A DNA stretch of 64,000 nt from Vibrio sp. Isolate32 (GCF_022397955.1 NZ_JAKEUQ010000002.1:181580-245579), one strand, 5' to 3'. Positions 50,091 to 61,711 are shown, numbered from the stretch's first letter. Program-made: numbers and translations. The notes: generated by a model from the letters alone, not told the origin.

Positions 50091-52922
50091 ATGGATAAAA
50101 TAGAAATCAGAGGCGCTCGTACGCATAACCTCAAAGACGTAAACCTTACCATCCCTCGTGATAAGCTGATTGTTATCACAGGTCTCTCTGGTTCAGGTAA
50201 GTCATCACTTGCGTTTGATACCCTCTACGCAGAAGGGCAACGCCGTTATGTTGAGTCCCTGTCTGCTTACGCTCGTCAATTTCTATCTCTTATGGAAAAG
50301 CCGGATGTCGACCACATAGAAGGCTTATCTCCGGCTATCTCAATAGAACAAAAATCGACGTCTCATAACCCTCGTTCAACGGTCGGTACTATTACAGAAG
50401 TCTATGACTATCTTAGACTTCTTTACGCACGAGTCGGCGAGCCTCGCTGTCCAGAACACAACACACCACTTGCCGCACAAACCATCAGCCAAATGGTAGA
50501 CAAGGTACTTGAGTTACCTGTTGGTTCAAAGATGATGCTCTTAGCACCAATCGTTAAAGAACGTAAAGGTGAGCACGTAAAGACTCTTGAAAACTTAGCT
50601 GCGCAAGGCTTTATCCGCGCGCGTATTGATGGTGAGACATGCGACCTATCCGATCCACCAGCACTAGAACTTCATAAAAAGCATACCATTGAGGTCGTGG
50701 TAGACAGATTCAAAGTTCGTCCAGATCTTCAACAACGTTTAGCTGAATCATTCGAGACCACGTTAGAGCTCTCTGGTGGTATTGCCGTTGTCGGTTGGAT
50801 GGATGAAACAGATCAAGAAGAGATCGTGTTCTCTGCTAATTTCGCTTGTCCAAAATGTGGTTACAGCATGCAGGAACTTGAGCCACGCCTATTCTCATTT
50901 AACAACCCGGCAGGTGCTTGTGGTACGTGTGATGGCCTTGGTGTTCAACAATATTTTGACCCAAGCCGAGTGATATTAGATGAAAACCTAAGTATTGCAG
51001 AAGGTGCGATTAAAGGTTGGGATCAAAAGAACTACTACTATTTCCAGATGCTGACGTCGTTATCAGACCATTATGGTTTTGATCTGTATGCGCCATTTAA
51101 TTCTCTTCCTAAAAAGACTCAAGAGATCATTCTCAAGGGATCAGGTCGTACTGAAGTGGAATTCAAGTACATCAATGACCGAGGTGATATTCGAGTTAAG
51201 CGTCATCCATTCGAAGGGATTTTAAATACCTTAGAGCGACGTTACCGCGATACTGAATCTAGCGCAGTACGTGAAGATCTTGCCAAATACATCTCAACCA
51301 AATCGTGTTCTAGCTGTGGTGGTACTCGCCTGAGATTAGAAGCGCGAAATGTATTTATCGGTGATACAACACTGCCTGAAATCGTTGAACTCAGCATTGC
51401 TGACGCACTACAGTTTTTCCAAGAGTTGAAGTTAGACGGTCAACGTGGGCAGATCGCCGATAAAGTAATGAAAGAGATCAATGATCGCCTACACTTCTTG
51501 GTTAACGTTGGTTTGAACTACCTAAACCTATCACGCAGTGCAGAAACTCTGTCTGGTGGTGAGGCACAACGAATTCGTCTAGCGAGTCAGATCGGTGCAG
51601 GTTTAGTGGGTGTCATGTACGTATTAGATGAGCCATCGATTGGCCTCCACCAGCGTGATAATGAACGCCTGCTGCAAACCTTGATTCACCTCAGAGACTT
51701 AGGCAATACCGTGCTTGTTGTGGAACATGACGAAGATGCCATTCGCTGTGCAGACCATGTTATCGATATCGGCCCTGGGGCTGGTGTTCATGGTGGTCAC
51801 GTCGTCGCAGAAGGCACTATGCAAGATATCATCGACAATCCAAATTCGTTGACAGGTCAGTACTTGAGTGGCGTTAAAGAGATTGAAGTACCAAAACAAC
51901 GAACGCCGATCGACAAGAAAAAGGTCGTAGAGATCGTTGGCGCAACGGGGAACAACCTAAAGAATGTCACCGCGACAATTCCTGTGGGCTTGTTCAGCTG
52001 TATTACGGGCGTATCAGGTTCGGGGAAATCTACGCTGATCAATGACACCTTCTTTAAAGTCGCCCATACCCAACTCAATGGTGCAACAACAGCAGTTCCT
52101 GCGCAGCATAAAAAGATCAAAGGCTTAGAACATTTCGACAAAGTAATCGATATTGACCAAAGCCCTATCGGTCGAACGCCAAGATCAAACCCTGCAACCT
52201 ACACAGGAATCTTCACACCTATTCGTGAGTTGTTCGCTGGAACACAAGAGTCACGCTCACGCGGTTACAAACCGGGACGCTTCAGCTTTAACGTGCGTGG
52301 CGGACGTTGTGAAGCGTGTCAGGGCGACGGTGTTATCAAGGTAGAAATGCACTTCCTGCCAGACGTTTATGTGCCATGTGATGTGTGTAAGGGCAAGCGC
52401 TACAACCGTGAAACACTAGAAGTTCGCTACAAGGGTAAAACCATCGACGAAGTACTGGAAATGACCGTAGAAGACGCACGTGAGTTCTTTAATCCGGTTC
52501 CAGTGATCGCTCGCAAACTGCAAACTCTCATGGATGTCGGCCTTTCTTACATTCGTTTGGGGCAAGCCGCAACTACCCTATCTGGTGGTGAGGCTCAACG
52601 TGTTAAATTGGCGCGTGAGTTGTCGAAGCGAGATACAGGAAAGACTTTATACATTCTGGATGAACCAACAACAGGCCTTCACTTCCACGATATCCAACAG
52701 CTACTGACCGTATTACATCGCCTACGTGATCACGGTAATACCGTTGTAGTAATTGAACATAACTTGGATGTCGTTAAAACGGCAGACTGGATACTCGATC
52801 TCGGCCCTGAGGGTGGTCAAGGTGGTGGTGAGATTGTTGCAGAAGGCACACCTGAAGATGTGGCGTTGGTCGAAGGTTCACACACTGCTCACTTCCTTAA
52901 GCCTATGTTAAATTTGAAGTAG
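50091..52922 (+). CDS. uvrA: Excinuclease ABC subunit A
   Basis: UvrA recognises DNA damage and loads UvrB in nucleotide excision repair. The 943-residue protein (E. coli 940) has two ABC ATPase halves: Walker [17 protein letters not shown] near 31-46 and [16 protein letters not shown] near 640-655; signature [16 protein letters not shown] near 487 and [16 protein letters not shown] near 829; and zinc modules CPKCGYSM...CGTCDGLG and [14 protein letters not shown]...[11 protein letters not shown] LexA box precedes it and a terminator follows. Confidence 0.98.
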   Translation: MDKIEIRGARTHNLKDVNLTIPRDKLIVITGLSGSGKSSLAFDTLYAEGQRRYVESLSAYARQFLSLMEKPDVDHIEGLSPAISIEQKSTSHNPRSTVGTITEVYDYLRLLYARVGEPRCPEHNTPLAAQTISQMVDKVLELPVGSKMMLLAPIVKERKGEHVKTLENLAAQGFIRARIDGETCDLSDPPALELHKKHTIEVVVDRFKVRPDLQQRLAESFETTLELSGGIAVVGWMDETDQEEIVFSANFACPKCGYSMQELEPRLFSFNNPAGACGTCDGLGVQQYFDPSRVILDENLSIAEGAIKGWDQKNYYYFQMLTSLSDHYGFDLYAPFNSLPKKTQEIILKGSGRTEVEFKYINDRGDIRVKRHPFEGILNTLERRYRDTESSAVREDLAKYISTKSCSSCGGTRLRLEARNVFIGDTTLPEIVELSIADALQFFQELKLDGQRGQIADKVMKEINDRLHFLVNVGLNYLNLSRSAETLSGGEAQRIRLASQIGAGLVGVMYVLDEPSIGLHQRDNERLLQTLIHLRDLGNTVLVVEHDEDAIRCADHVIDIGPGAGVHGGHVVAEGTMQDIIDNPNSLTGQYLSGVKEIEVPKQRTPIDKKKVVEIVGATGNNLKNVTATIPVGLFSCITGVSGSGKSTLINDTFFKVAHTQLNGATTAVPAQHKKIKGLEHFDKVIDIDQSPIGRTPRSNPATYTGIFTPIRELFAGTQESRSRGYKPGRFSFNVRGGRCEACQGDGVIKVEMHFLPDVYVPCDVCKGKRYNRETLEVRYKGKTIDEVLEMTVEDAREFFNPVPVIARKLQTLMDVGLSYIRLGQAATTLSGGEAQRVKLARELSKRDTGKTLYILDEPTTGLHFHDIQQLLTVLHRLRDHGNTVVVIEHNLDVVKTADWILDLGPEGGQGGGEIVAEGTPEDVALVEGSHTAHFLKPMLNLK

Positions 52923-52967
52923 GTGTAAAATAGCTCCCAGTGGGCAGATAGAAAAGTGTTAAAGTAA

Positions 52968-53002
52968 CAGAGCTTGTTTCAGAAGGAACAAGCTCTGTTT
53001 TT
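52968..53002 (+). terminator. Rho-independent terminator of uvrA
   Basis: CAGAGCTTGTTTC / GGAACAAGCTCTG (one mismatch) then TTTTT, 45 bp after uvrA and 16 bp before the pglL start codon. The pglL ribosome site is therefore very close to this stem. Confidence 0.85.
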
Positions 53003-53018
53003 ATAAGGTTAGGGATTT

Positions 53019-54782
53019 ATGGCAACAATACACACTAGCGGTACCCAGCTAGAAAATCAGGTCACTCAACTACCACTCAACAAAGCATTTCTGGCTTCAT
53101 TGGCTGTCGTATTCTTGTTGGCCATGCACTTTTTCATGCCGAACCCTGGTGGCTCAGGCCTTGCGTTATCATTTAATCCAACAACTTGGCTGGCTCTAAG
53201 CTTCACTCTAGCGATTGGGTTTTACCAACTAGCGACCAATCGAGTACTCAAGTATTCCAAGTTAACCATAGGTTTGCTGATAAGCTGCGTGATACTCACA
53301 TTGCCTATTCTATACCGCAATGCTTCGCCGGAAGGGGCTTCAGGTCGATTACTTGGGTTATGGGCTGGCTTTGCCTTATTCGTGGTTCTTCAACAATTCA
53401 AATTCAGTAATAAACATAAACAGCGCATGTTGTGGTTCATTGTGCTTGCTGTTGTTATACAAGCACTATTTGGCTATGTGCAATATTTCTTATTGGAACC
53501 TGGCAACTTATTTGGTTACAACACAGCTGCAAACCGACCATATGGGATATTCCAACAACCTAATGTAATGGCTAGCTTTTTGGCGACGGGTTTTGTCCTT
53601 TCTGCTTACTTATTAGCAAGACAGCCAGCTAAATATAACCATAAAATCAGCGAATCATTCCTACTGTATTTAACGCCAACCTTAACTGTGCCCTTACTGA
53701 TTATTATTGCGTCACGTACGGGGTGGTTGGCCGCTGTGGTTGGGTTTATCTGTATTTTGCCCTATCTATACAAGTTCGCGACTAAGAAACGCTTTTTCGG
53801 CTGGTGCGCATCCGTAGTTGTCGGTATCGTGGTGGCGTTTACGGTGATCAACCTCAGCACGACAGATAGTCTTGCAAGTAAAAGGACTCACTTAGAAAGC
53901 CCGCGAGCTTATACCTTCCCACAAGCTCTAGATATGATGATCGAAAAGCCATTTACTGGTTATGGTTACGGGAAGTTTGAATCTGAGTACACCCTGTATA
54001 CCGCTCGTCAGCATCAACTGAATTCGAACTATCACCCAGGTCTTCCTTCCATGGATCACCCGCACAATGAGTTTCTGTTTTGGGGAGTAGAAGGAGGAAT
54101 TGTACCAATCATCGGGATCTTGATTGCTGCAATATTGGTGATGTCACGCATAGCAAGTTCTGCAAAGGGAACGCGTCTAGCTCTGCTCGCGTTATTCATA
54201 CCAATTCTTTTACACTCTCAGCTTGAGTATCCTTTTTACCACTCGGCGATTCACTGGATAACATTCATTATATTGATTTACTGGGTCGATCAACGCGCTT
54301 CACGTCATTATCAACAACCGTTCAGCATCATCAGTAAAACCCTGTTTAGAGTGTCGAGCTTAGTGATCCCTATCTTGGTCAGTTTCTATATGTTGAGCGC
54401 CCTGCATACCAACTATGTACTGACTAAGTTTGAGCTTTCTAAACCTAAAAACCCAGATATTCTCAAACAAGTCACCAACCCTGTGGTGTGGAAAGATCGC
54501 TACGATTGGGACATCTACAGCACTTACCTCAACATTGGCCTCTACAAAGCCGATCCGAGTCTTATACAACCTTATATCGATTGGTCACTGGAGATCATAA
54601 AAACTAAACCAAGGCCGGCTTTCTACAGCAATCTGATTCTTGCTTACCAAGGTTTAGGGGAAGAAAGCAAAGCGGAACAAATCCGCAGCGAAGCGAAATT
54701 TTTATTCCCTAACAGAGACTTTTCACAGGTTCAATACAAGAAAATATCTCAAGCAGAAAACAATGCTTCATCCGCAGAATAG
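53019..54782 (+). CDS. pglL: PglL-type protein O-oligosaccharyltransferase (Wzy_C family)
   Basis: A 587-residue membrane protein with about 11-12 helices and a periplasmic C-terminal tail. The PglL signature is present: GIFQQPNVMASFLATG near residues 175-190, followed by the Wzy_C core with SRTGWLAAVVGF and the large periplasmic loop GYGYGKFE...MDHPHNEFLFWGVEGG, including the conserved histidine of ligases. PglL enzymes move lipid-linked glycan to serines of pilins and other periplasmic proteins. The gene after uvrA in V. cholerae (VC0393) is a shown PglL. An O-antigen ligase (WaaL) role is the alternative, less likely by motif and synteny. Confidence 0.87.
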   Translation: MATIHTSGTQLENQVTQLPLNKAFLASLAVVFLLAMHFFMPNPGGSGLALSFNPTTWLALSFTLAIGFYQLATNRVLKYSKLTIGLLISCVILTLPILYRNASPEGASGRLLGLWAGFALFVVLQQFKFSNKHKQRMLWFIVLAVVIQALFGYVQYFLLEPGNLFGYNTAANRPYGIFQQPNVMASFLATGFVLSAYLLARQPAKYNHKISESFLLYLTPTLTVPLLIIIASRTGWLAAVVGFICILPYLYKFATKKRFFGWCASVVVGIVVAFTVINLSTTDSLASKRTHLESPRAYTFPQALDMMIEKPFTGYGYGKFESEYTLYTARQHQLNSNYHPGLPSMDHPHNEFLFWGVEGGIVPIIGILIAAILVMSRIASSAKGTRLALLALFIPILLHSQLEYPFYHSAIHWITFIILIYWVDQRASRHYQQPFSIISKTLFRVSSLVIPILVSFYMLSALHTNYVLTKFELSKPKNPDILKQVTNPVVWKDRYDWDIYSTYLNIGLYKADPSLIQPYIDWSLEIIKTKPRPAFYSNLILAYQGLGEESKAEQIRSEAKFLFPNRDFSQVQYKKISQAENNASSAE

Positions 54783-54832
54783 CTAAGGGCTAGCGAGAAA
54801 TAACTTTCGCACCTTACCTTGAGAAAAACAAA

Positions 54833-54862
54833 AAAAGCGCACGAACCTCGTGCGCTTTTCTT
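54833..54862 (+). terminator. Bidirectional terminator between pglL and the aminotransferase gene
   Basis: AAAAGCGCACGA-ACC-TCGTGCGCTTTT, a perfect 12-bp stem, lies between the two convergent genes with A and T runs on either side. Confidence 0.88.
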
Positions 54863-54881
54863 TGGAACTAGTCTAACTTGA

Positions 54882-56021
54882 TTATTTAAGTACGTCTTGC
54901 AGTGCTTTAAGACACAACGCGACATTCTCTTTACGAGCACCGTAGCCCATCAAACCAATACGCCATGCCTTACCAGCCAAAGAGCCAAGACCTGCACCAA
55001 TCTCAAGGTTATACTCTTCTAAAAGCTGTGATCTGACTTTCGCTTCATCAATTCCTTCAGGGAAGTAAAGAGCATTAAGCTGTGGTAAACGGCTCTCTTC
55101 ATCAACAACAAACTTCAGCCCTAATGCTTCTACGCCCGCTTTCAACTCTTGATGCATGGCATGATGACGAGACCAAGCATTATCCAAGCCTTCATTTTTC
55201 AATAGCACGAGAGACTCATGCAGCGCGTAAAGACTATTGACTGGTGCAGTGTGGTGATAACTACGCTTACCTTCACCGCTCCAGTAACCTAATACTAGGC
55301 TCTGATCCAAGAACCAGCTTTGTACCGGTGACTGACGTGCTTTCATTTTATCAACAGCACGCTGAGAGAACGTCACTGGTGATAAACCTGGAACACAAGA
55401 CAAGCATTTCTGACTACCAGAATAAACCGCATCGAGCTGCCATTCGTCCACTAACAGTGGTACTCCACCCAATGAGGTTACAGCATCAACTATCGTCAAT
55501 GCATCGAACTGGCGAGCAACCGCAGAGATTGCTTGAGCATCCGATAGTGCTCCAGTAGAAGTCTCAGCATGCACAAAAGCAATCGCGACTGCGTCTGGGT
55601 TTTCTGATAGCGCTTGCTGTACCTTTCCAACTGAAACAGGCTTACCCCATTCGTCGTCAACAAGAATTGCTTCACCACCGCAGCGCACTACATTTTCTCG
55701 CATACGTTCACCAAACACGCCATTGCGGCAGACGATGACCTTTTCACCGGGCTCAATAAGATTAACAAAACAGGTTTCCATACCTGCACTGCCCGGCGCT
55801 GATACTGCAATCGTAAACTCATTCTCTGTCTGAAATGCATATTTAAGAAGCTGTTTAAGTTCATCCATCATCGCAATAAACAGCGGATCTAGGTGACCTA
55901 TGGTTGGACGGCTCAAAGCCTGCAGCACTTGAGGCGAGATATCAGAAGGACCAGGTCCCATTAACGTTCGGTGTGGCGGATAAAAGCTCTCGATAGCAGT
56001 AGTGAGTGTTAAATTAGACAT
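54882..56021 (-). CDS. Class V aminotransferase (alanine/serine-glyoxylate type)
   Basis: A PLP-dependent aminotransferase of 379 residues, most like alanine-glyoxylate or serine-glyoxylate transaminase. The family start PPHRTLMGPGPSDISPQVL, the VHAETSTGALSD segment (about 150-161), the cofactor aspartate in IVDAVTSLGG and the Schiff-base lysine in YSGSQKCLSCVPGL (near 204) are all visible. I start at the second ATG (56021, MSNLTL) because AAGGG lies six bases upstream of it, whereas the first ATG (56027) abuts that site. Substrate preference cannot be read from the sequence. Confidence 0.9.
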   Translation of the reverse strand: MSNLTLTTAIESFYPPHRTLMGPGPSDISPQVLQALSRPTIGHLDPLFIAMMDELKQLLKYAFQTENEFTIAVSAPGSAGMETCFVNLIEPGEKVIVCRNGVFGERMRENVVRCGGEAILVDDEWGKPVSVGKVQQALSENPDAVAIAFVHAETSTGALSDAQAISAVARQFDALTIVDAVTSLGGVPLLVDEWQLDAVYSGSQKCLSCVPGLSPVTFSQRAVDKMKARQSPVQSWFLDQSLVLGYWSGEGKRSYHHTAPVNSLYALHESLVLLKNEGLDNAWSRHHAMHQELKAGVEALGLKFVVDEESRLPQLNALYFPEGIDEAKVRSQLLEEYNLEIGAGLGSLAGKAWRIGLMGYGARKENVALCLKALQDVLK

Positions 56022-56202
56022 GTACATCCCTTACGTTAATGTTGTGAACAATCCACCCTAAAGCAAATTGATTACCTCAGCAATTAGCCATAAGTATTGA
56101 GGTCAAACCACTGTCACATAATTGTTAAAATTATTTTTCAATTATCTCAAGTTACGGATTGACATTGTTACCACAAAAACGTTCAATGAAATGGCTATCT
56201 AG

Positions 56203-56370
56203 CAGAAGAGGAGCACTGCCCAGGCAGATGTTTTGTGGAACCGCATTTCCAATACAGAACATTCATGGGGAGCAGTGCCGAGATAATAAAAGGATGTCGG
56301 ACCTTTATTATCGGTTGAGCGGGCTGAATCCCGGCAACTGTCACCATATCTATATGGTGAAGAGCTTCTG
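56203..56370 (+). promoter_or_regulatory. Lysine riboswitch (L box) upstream of lysC
   Basis: The aptamer is bounded by a perfect P1 helix CAGAAG (56203-56208) with CTTCTG (56365-56370). Inside are the conserved segments AGAGGAGCACTGCCC, GGGGAGCAGTGCCGA, the CGGTTGAGCGGGCTGAATCC core and a terminal CACCATAT/ATATGGTG hairpin, in the same order as the E. coli lysC leader. A weak GAGG/CCTC pairing before TCTTTTT (56370-56401) could be a terminator; the mode of control is not settled. Lysine binding would shut off lysC, giving feedback control of the aspartate pathway. Confidence 0.93.
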
Positions 56371-56483
56371 AGGTTACTATTCATATAATTCCTCTCTTTT
56401 TGCTCTAAAACTCTCTTCGAAAAACATTGGACGTTGGATTACCCAAACGTAATTTTATTTTAGGAAGTCGTGGGAGATATATC

Positions 56484-57851
56484 GTGAGTGGATCTAATGT
56501 AGCTGGTTCTTTTAATGTCGCTAAGTTTGGTGGTACAAGTGTTGCCAACTTTGAAGCAATGAGCCGTTGTGCTGCCATTATTGAAAACAACTCAAATACC
56601 AAGTTAGTCGTAAGTTCTGCGTGTTCAGGTGTAACCAATTTACTCGTTGAACTGGCAAATGGTGTTCAAGACAAAGCTCACCGTCAGGCAGTGATGACCC
56701 AATTAACGGACATCCACAATGCAGTTCTTGACCAACTTGCTGATCCAATCAGCATCGAAAAAGAAGTTCACTCCATTCTTGACGACATTGCGAGCGCTGC
56801 CGAGGCTGCATCGTTTCAAACAAGCACTAAGTTAACCGATCACTTAGTCGCGAGCGGTGAGTTGATGTCGACACACCTTCTTGCTCAAATACTTCGTGAA
56901 CGTGGTACATCGGCGGTTCGCTTCGATATCAGAGAAGTAATGCGCACCAATGATGACTTCGGGAAAGCAGAACCTCAGCTTGAAGAGATTTCAGTATTAG
57001 CGAAAGAGAAACTGATTCCACTGTGCCAACAACAAGTTGTAGTCACACAAGGCTTTATTGGTGCAGATAGTGACGGTAATACAACAACCTTAGGTCGTGG
57101 TGGTAGTGATTACTCAGCAGCGCTTATTGCAGAGTCAGTACAAGCGATTGGCTTAGAGATCTGGACGGATGTTCCGGGTATCTACACCACAGATCCTCGT
57201 ATCGCACCTAAAGCTTCTCCAATCCCAGAGATCAGTTTTAGCGAAGCATCGGAAATGGCAAACTTTGGTGCGAAGATACTGCACCCTTCAACTCTAGTAC
57301 CTGCATTGCGTCACCAAATCCCGGTATTTGTCGGCTCTTCTAAAGCACCAGAGTTAGGTGGAACTTGGATTCGCCAAGAAGTTGAAAGCTCACCATTATT
57401 CAGAGCACTTGCTCTTCGTTGCAACCAAACGATGGTTACGCTTCGCAGTGCAAACATGTTCCATGCTTACGGCTTTTTGGCGAAGGTATTTGAGATCCTT
57501 GCTAAACATAAGATCTCAGTCGATCTCATCACGACTTCAGAGATCAGTGTCTCACTGACTCTAGATCAAACCGATACCTCTGGCGGTGCTCCTGAGTTAC
57601 CAGAAACTGCTCGACTGGAGCTTGAAGAGTTGTGTTCTGTCGATATTGAACACGACCTATGCCTTGTTGCGCTTATTGGCAACAACATGAGTGAAAATAA
57701 AGGCTATGCAAAGCAGGTGTTTGGCACTCTGGAAGATTTCAATCTACGTATGATTTGTTACGGAGCAAGCCCTCATAACCTGTGCTTCCTCCTTAATGAA
57801 TCAGTGTCTAAACAAGCTATTCAAAAACTGCATCAAGAGCTATTTGAATAA
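56484..57851 (+). CDS. lysC: Lysine-sensitive aspartokinase III
   Basis: LysC phosphorylates aspartate, the first step to lysine, threonine and methionine. I start at a GTG at 56484 (SGSNVAGSFNVAKFGGTSVAN), seven bases after GGGAG, giving 455 residues against 449 in E. coli; the frame is open 19 codons upstream but without a ribosome site. Kinase motifs: NVAKFGGTSVANFEAM, and TTLGRGGSDYSAAL near 209-222 with EIWTDVPGIYTTDPRI. Two ACT domains follow (about 310-450) and would give lysine feedback. The riboswitch upstream supports type III. Confidence 0.95.
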   Translation: MSGSNVAGSFNVAKFGGTSVANFEAMSRCAAIIENNSNTKLVVSSACSGVTNLLVELANGVQDKAHRQAVMTQLTDIHNAVLDQLADPISIEKEVHSILDDIASAAEAASFQTSTKLTDHLVASGELMSTHLLAQILRERGTSAVRFDIREVMRTNDDFGKAEPQLEEISVLAKEKLIPLCQQQVVVTQGFIGADSDGNTTTLGRGGSDYSAALIAESVQAIGLEIWTDVPGIYTTDPRIAPKASPIPEISFSEASEMANFGAKILHPSTLVPALRHQIPVFVGSSKAPELGGTWIRQEVESSPLFRALALRCNQTMVTLRSANMFHAYGFLAKVFEILAKHKISVDLITTSEISVSLTLDQTDTSGGAPELPETARLELEELCSVDIEHDLCLVALIGNNMSENKGYAKQVFGTLEDFNLRMICYGASPHNLCFLLNESVSKQAIQKLHQELFE

Positions 57852-57895
57852 GACGATGGTTAGCTAATTGGTTTAAATTAACCAAATCCCAGATA

Positions 57896-57938
57896 CAAAA
57901 AGGGTTGCTCTTGAGCAACCCTTTCTTTTTTTTTATTT
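57896..57938 (+). terminator. Bidirectional terminator between lysC and metH
   Basis: AAAGGGTTGCTC-TT-GAGCAACCCTTT followed by a long T run ends lysC; an A run on the other side serves convergent metH. Confidence 0.9.
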
Positions 57939-57967
57939 TACGAACCAAAGCTCGTCATAGATTCAAA

Positions 57968-60900
57968 CTAGTTAATGTTTGGACCTAACCACTTCTCAGC
58001 TTCCAACATATCCCAGCCCTTACGATCAGCATAGCTTTCTACTTGATCCTGTTGAATCTGTGCAATCGCAAAATATCGCGAATCAGGATGCGAGAAGTAC
58101 ATACCCGACACTGAGGCACCTGGCCACATTGCGTAACTCGTGGTTAGTGACATGTCGATGGCTTTTTCAACGTCCATCAACTCCCACAACGTGCCTTTCT
58201 CTGTATGTTCTGGGCAAGCAGGGTAACCCGGAGCTGGACGAATACCTTGGTACTTCTCTCGAATCAAATCGTCGTTAGACAAATCCTCATCAGGCGAGTA
58301 ACCCCAAATGTCCTTTCTCACTTCTTTGTGTAAATATTCTGCAAACGCTTCAGCCAAACGGTCCGCAACCGCCTGAATCATGATCGCATTGTAGTCATCA
58401 CCATTAGCTTTATATTCATCAGCAAGCTCTCGCTCACCAATACCGCCAGTAACCGCAAAGCCACCAATCCAGTCAGCTTTACCGCTGTCTTTTGGAGCAA
58501 TGTAATCTGACAAGCAGTAGTTAAAACCTTTTGGCTTCTCGGTTTGCTGGCGAAGATTATGCAGAACCTTCAGCACTTCTGTACGGGATTCATCGGTATA
58601 CACCTCGATATCATCACCCACACTGTTCGCAGGGAACATGGCACACATACCACGAGCTTCAAGTAACTTCTCTTTCTCTACGCGATCCAACAAATCGTTG
58701 GCATCTTTGAATAGTCGTTTAGCTTCATCCCCCACCTCTTCGTGATCAAGGATTGCTGGGTACTTACCAACTAATGACCATGTCATAAAGAACGGAGTCC
58801 AGTCGATGTACTGACGCAAAGTCGCTACATCAAAATCACTGAAAATATGTACTCCCGGCTTAGCGGGTGCAGGGGGAGTGTAGGCATCCCAATCGATAGC
58901 AACTTTATTGGCACGAGCTTTCTCAAGTGTGACTGGCTTGGTACGAGGTTTTTTACGATTGTGTTGGTCTCTAACTCGATCATAATCGATGTTCAACTTC
59001 TCAACGAAAGCAGGTTTCAATTCATCAGAGAGTAGTGAAGTACAAACGCCTACAGCGCGAGATGCGTTATTGACATAAACAACTGGCTCAGAGTAGTTCT
59101 GCTCAATCTTAACCGCAGTGTGTGCTTTAGATGTCGTTGCTCCGCCAATAAGAAGAGGCAGCTTAAAGCCTTGTCTCTCCATCTCTTTGGCAACGTGTAC
59201 CATTTCATCAAGAGAAGGGGTAATCAGACCCGACAAACCAATAATGTCGACATTCTCTTCTTTAGCGACCTTAAGGATTTTTTCACATGAAACCATCACG
59301 CCTAAATCGATAATTTCGTAGTTATTACACTGCAAGACAACGCCCACAATGTTTTTGCCAATATCGTGAACATCACCCTTCACCGTCGCGAGAAGAATCT
59401 TACCGTTACTCGCTCCGACTTCTTTGGATGCATTAATGAACGGCTCTAAGTGGGCTACAGCTTGCTTCATTACACGAGCTGATTTAACAACTTGAGGGAG
59501 GAACATCTTACCTTCACCAAACAAATCGCCAACCACGTTCATGCCGTCCATTAACGGGCCTTCTATCACCTCAATTGGACGAGCGGAATTGACACGCGCT
59601 TCTTCAGTATCCTCAATAATAAAGTCGGTAATTCCTTTCACTAAAGAGTGTTCTAAACGCTTCTCGACAGGCCAAGTACGCCACTCGAGTGCTGATTTAT
59701 CTTCAACTTTACCAACAGCTCGTTCTAGATACTCGGTTGCCATATCAAGCAAGCGTTCCGTAGAGTCATCACGACGGTTAAGTACCACATCTTCAACTGC
59801 ATCACGCAGATCTTCTGGTACGTTATCGTAAATTTCCAACTGACCAGCGTTTACGATGCCCATATCCATACCATTTTTAAAGCAGTGATATAGGAATACA
59901 GCATGGATTGCCTCACGGACATAGTTATTGCCTCGGAATGAGAACGACACGTTCGATACACCACCAGAGATCATCGCGTGAGGTAGGTCGCGTTTGATAT
60001 CTCCTACCGCTTCGATGAAATCAACCGCATAGTTGTTATGCTCTTCAATACCAGTCGCAACCGCGAAAATGTTCGGGTCAAAAATAATATCTTCAGGTGG
60101 GAAACCGACTTCATCAACAAGAATGTTGTAGGCATTGGTACAGATCTCAACTTTACGCTCTCGAGTATCGGCTTGGCCGACTTCATCAAACGCCATTACA
60201 ATCACAGCTGCACCATAACGACGAACTAATTTAGCTTGCTCGACAAACTTCTCTTTCCCTTCCTTCAATGAGATAGAGTTAACGATACCTTTGCCTTGAA
60301 TACATTTCAGACCTGCTTCGATAACTTCCCATTTTGAAGAGTCAACCATGACTGGCACTTTCGAGATCTCTGGCTCGGAGGCACATAGATTAAGGAATTT
60401 AACCATGCACGCCTCAGCGTCTAGCATCCCTTCATCCATGTTGATATCAATGATTTGTGCACCGTTTTCTACTTGCTCACGAGCAACGCTCAATGCTTCG
60501 TCGTAAAGCTCTTCTTTAATCAAGCGTTTGAAGCGTGCAGAACCAGTAACGTTAGTACGCTCACCTACGTTTACAAACAAAGACTCTTTAGCAATGGTCA
60601 GAGGTTCTAAACCGGATAAACGACATGACACAGGTAGGTCAGGTAACTGACGAGGGGTTACGCCTTCAACCGCTTCTGCCATTTGGCGAATGTGCTCTGG
60701 CGTAGTACCACAACAACCACCAATCAAGTTCAAGAAGCCACTTTCAGCCCATTCCTTAACATGTTCAGCCATATCTTCAGGAGAAAGGTCATACTCACCA
60801 AATGCATTAGGTAAACCCGCATTAGGGTGAGCAGAAACATTACACTCTGAGATACGAGACATCTCACCGACGTACTCTCTCAGTTCATCAGGGCCTAATG

Positions 60901-61645
60901 CACAGTTCAATCCAAATGAGATAGGTTTTACATGACGAAGGGCGTTGTAGAATGCTTCTGTCGTCTGTCCTGAGAGTGTACGACCTGATGCATCAGTGAT
61001 GGTACCGGAGATCATCACAGGAAGAGTAATACCCACTTCTTCGAAAACAGATTCGACTGCAAAAGCACAAGCTTTCGCGTTTAACGTATCGAAGATGGTT
61101 TCGATAAGAATAAGGTCTGAGCCACCTTTTATCAGCGCACGAGTCGATTCAGAGTATGCCTCGACTAATTCATCAAACCTCACATTACGATAACCCGGAT
61201 CATTAACATCTGGAGAGATAGAACAAGTACGGTTTGTTGGGCCTAATACGCCTGCAACAAAACGAGGTTTGTCAGGGGTCTTTGCTGTCCATTCGTCAGC
61301 TGCTTCACGTGCTAGCTTGGCTGCGGCAAAGTTAATTTCTTCACTAAGGCTTTCCATATCGTAGTCGGCCATAGCAATGGTTGTAGCGTTAAAAGTATTG
61401 GTTTCAAGGATGTCAGCCCCAGCTTCCAAGTATTGCGAATGAATATCTTTGACAAGCTTAGGTTGTGTAAGCACCAAAAGGTCATTGTTACCCTTTAAGT
61501 CACTATGCCAATCCGCAAAGCGTTCACCACGATAGTCTTGCTCTTCCAATTTATAATCCTGAATCATGGTACCCATACCACCATCAATCAGTAAAATTCG
61601 TTGCTTTAACAGAGCGTCAATCTTTTGCCTTACATTACTTCCCAC
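57968..61645 (-). CDS. metH: Cobalamin-dependent methionine synthase
   Basis: MetH moves a methyl group from methyl-tetrahydrofolate to homocysteine through cobalamin. The 1225-residue protein matches E. coli (1227) and keeps all four modules: homocysteine domain with zinc cysteines in FGLNCALG (near 247) and [12 protein letters not shown] (near 310); pterin-binding domain with [15 protein letters not shown]; cobalamin domain with the axial histidine in [16 protein letters not shown] (near 756); and the SAM-activation domain ending [19 protein letters not shown] MetJ-box pair lies 50-66 bp upstream. The gene is divergent from the antiporter. Confidence 0.98.
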   Translation of the reverse strand: MGSNVRQKIDALLKQRILLIDGGMGTMIQDYKLEEQDYRGERFADWHSDLKGNNDLLVLTQPKLVKDIHSQYLEAGADILETNTFNATTIAMADYDMESLSEEINFAAAKLAREAADEWTAKTPDKPRFVAGVLGPTNRTCSISPDVNDPGYRNVRFDELVEAYSESTRALIKGGSDLILIETIFDTLNAKACAFAVESVFEEVGITLPVMISGTITDASGRTLSGQTTEAFYNALRHVKPISFGLNCALGPDELREYVGEMSRISECNVSAHPNAGLPNAFGEYDLSPEDMAEHVKEWAESGFLNLIGGCCGTTPEHIRQMAEAVEGVTPRQLPDLPVSCRLSGLEPLTIAKESLFVNVGERTNVTGSARFKRLIKEELYDEALSVAREQVENGAQIIDINMDEGMLDAEACMVKFLNLCASEPEISKVPVMVDSSKWEVIEAGLKCIQGKGIVNSISLKEGKEKFVEQAKLVRRYGAAVIVMAFDEVGQADTRERKVEICTNAYNILVDEVGFPPEDIIFDPNIFAVATGIEEHNNYAVDFIEAVGDIKRDLPHAMISGGVSNVSFSFRGNNYVREAIHAVFLYHCFKNGMDMGIVNAGQLEIYDNVPEDLRDAVEDVVLNRRDDSTERLLDMATEYLERAVGKVEDKSALEWRTWPVEKRLEHSLVKGITDFIIEDTEEARVNSARPIEVIEGPLMDGMNVVGDLFGEGKMFLPQVVKSARVMKQAVAHLEPFINASKEVGASNGKILLATVKGDVHDIGKNIVGVVLQCNNYEIIDLGVMVSCEKILKVAKEENVDIIGLSGLITPSLDEMVHVAKEMERQGFKLPLLIGGATTSKAHTAVKIEQNYSEPVVYVNNASRAVGVCTSLLSDELKPAFVEKLNIDYDRVRDQHNRKKPRTKPVTLEKARANKVAIDWDAYTPPAPAKPGVHIFSDFDVATLRQYIDWTPFFMTWSLVGKYPAILDHEEVGDEAKRLFKDANDLLDRVEKEKLLEARGMCAMFPANSVGDDIEVYTDESRTEVLKVLHNLRQQTEKPKGFNYCLSDYIAPKDSGKADWIGGFAVTGGIGERELADEYKANGDDYNAIMIQAVADRLAEAFAEYLHKEVRKDIWGYSPDEDLSNDDLIREKYQGIRPAPGYPACPEHTEKGTLWELMDVEKAIDMSLTTSYAMWPGASVSGMYFSHPDSRYFAIAQIQQDQVESYADRKGWDMLEAEKWLGPNIN

Positions 61646-61695
61646 GGTACAACCTCATTCCTTTAATTATGCTTCCATCCTATCACACATTAAAA

Positions 61696-61711
61696 AGGAG
61701 TCTAGACGTCT
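61696..61711. promoter_or_regulatory. MetJ operator between metH and the antiporter gene
   Basis: Two adjacent 8-bp met boxes: AGGAGTCT (6 of 8) then AGACGTCT (8 of 8). MetJ with S-adenosylmethionine binds tandem boxes. The site is about 50 bp before the metH start and about 100 bp before the antiporter start, so it most likely represses metH. Confidence 0.75.

Noticed and set aside
56159..56371. Open frames on both strands upstream of lysC
   Set aside because: The region is explained by the lysine riboswitch aptamer; the frames have no protein features.
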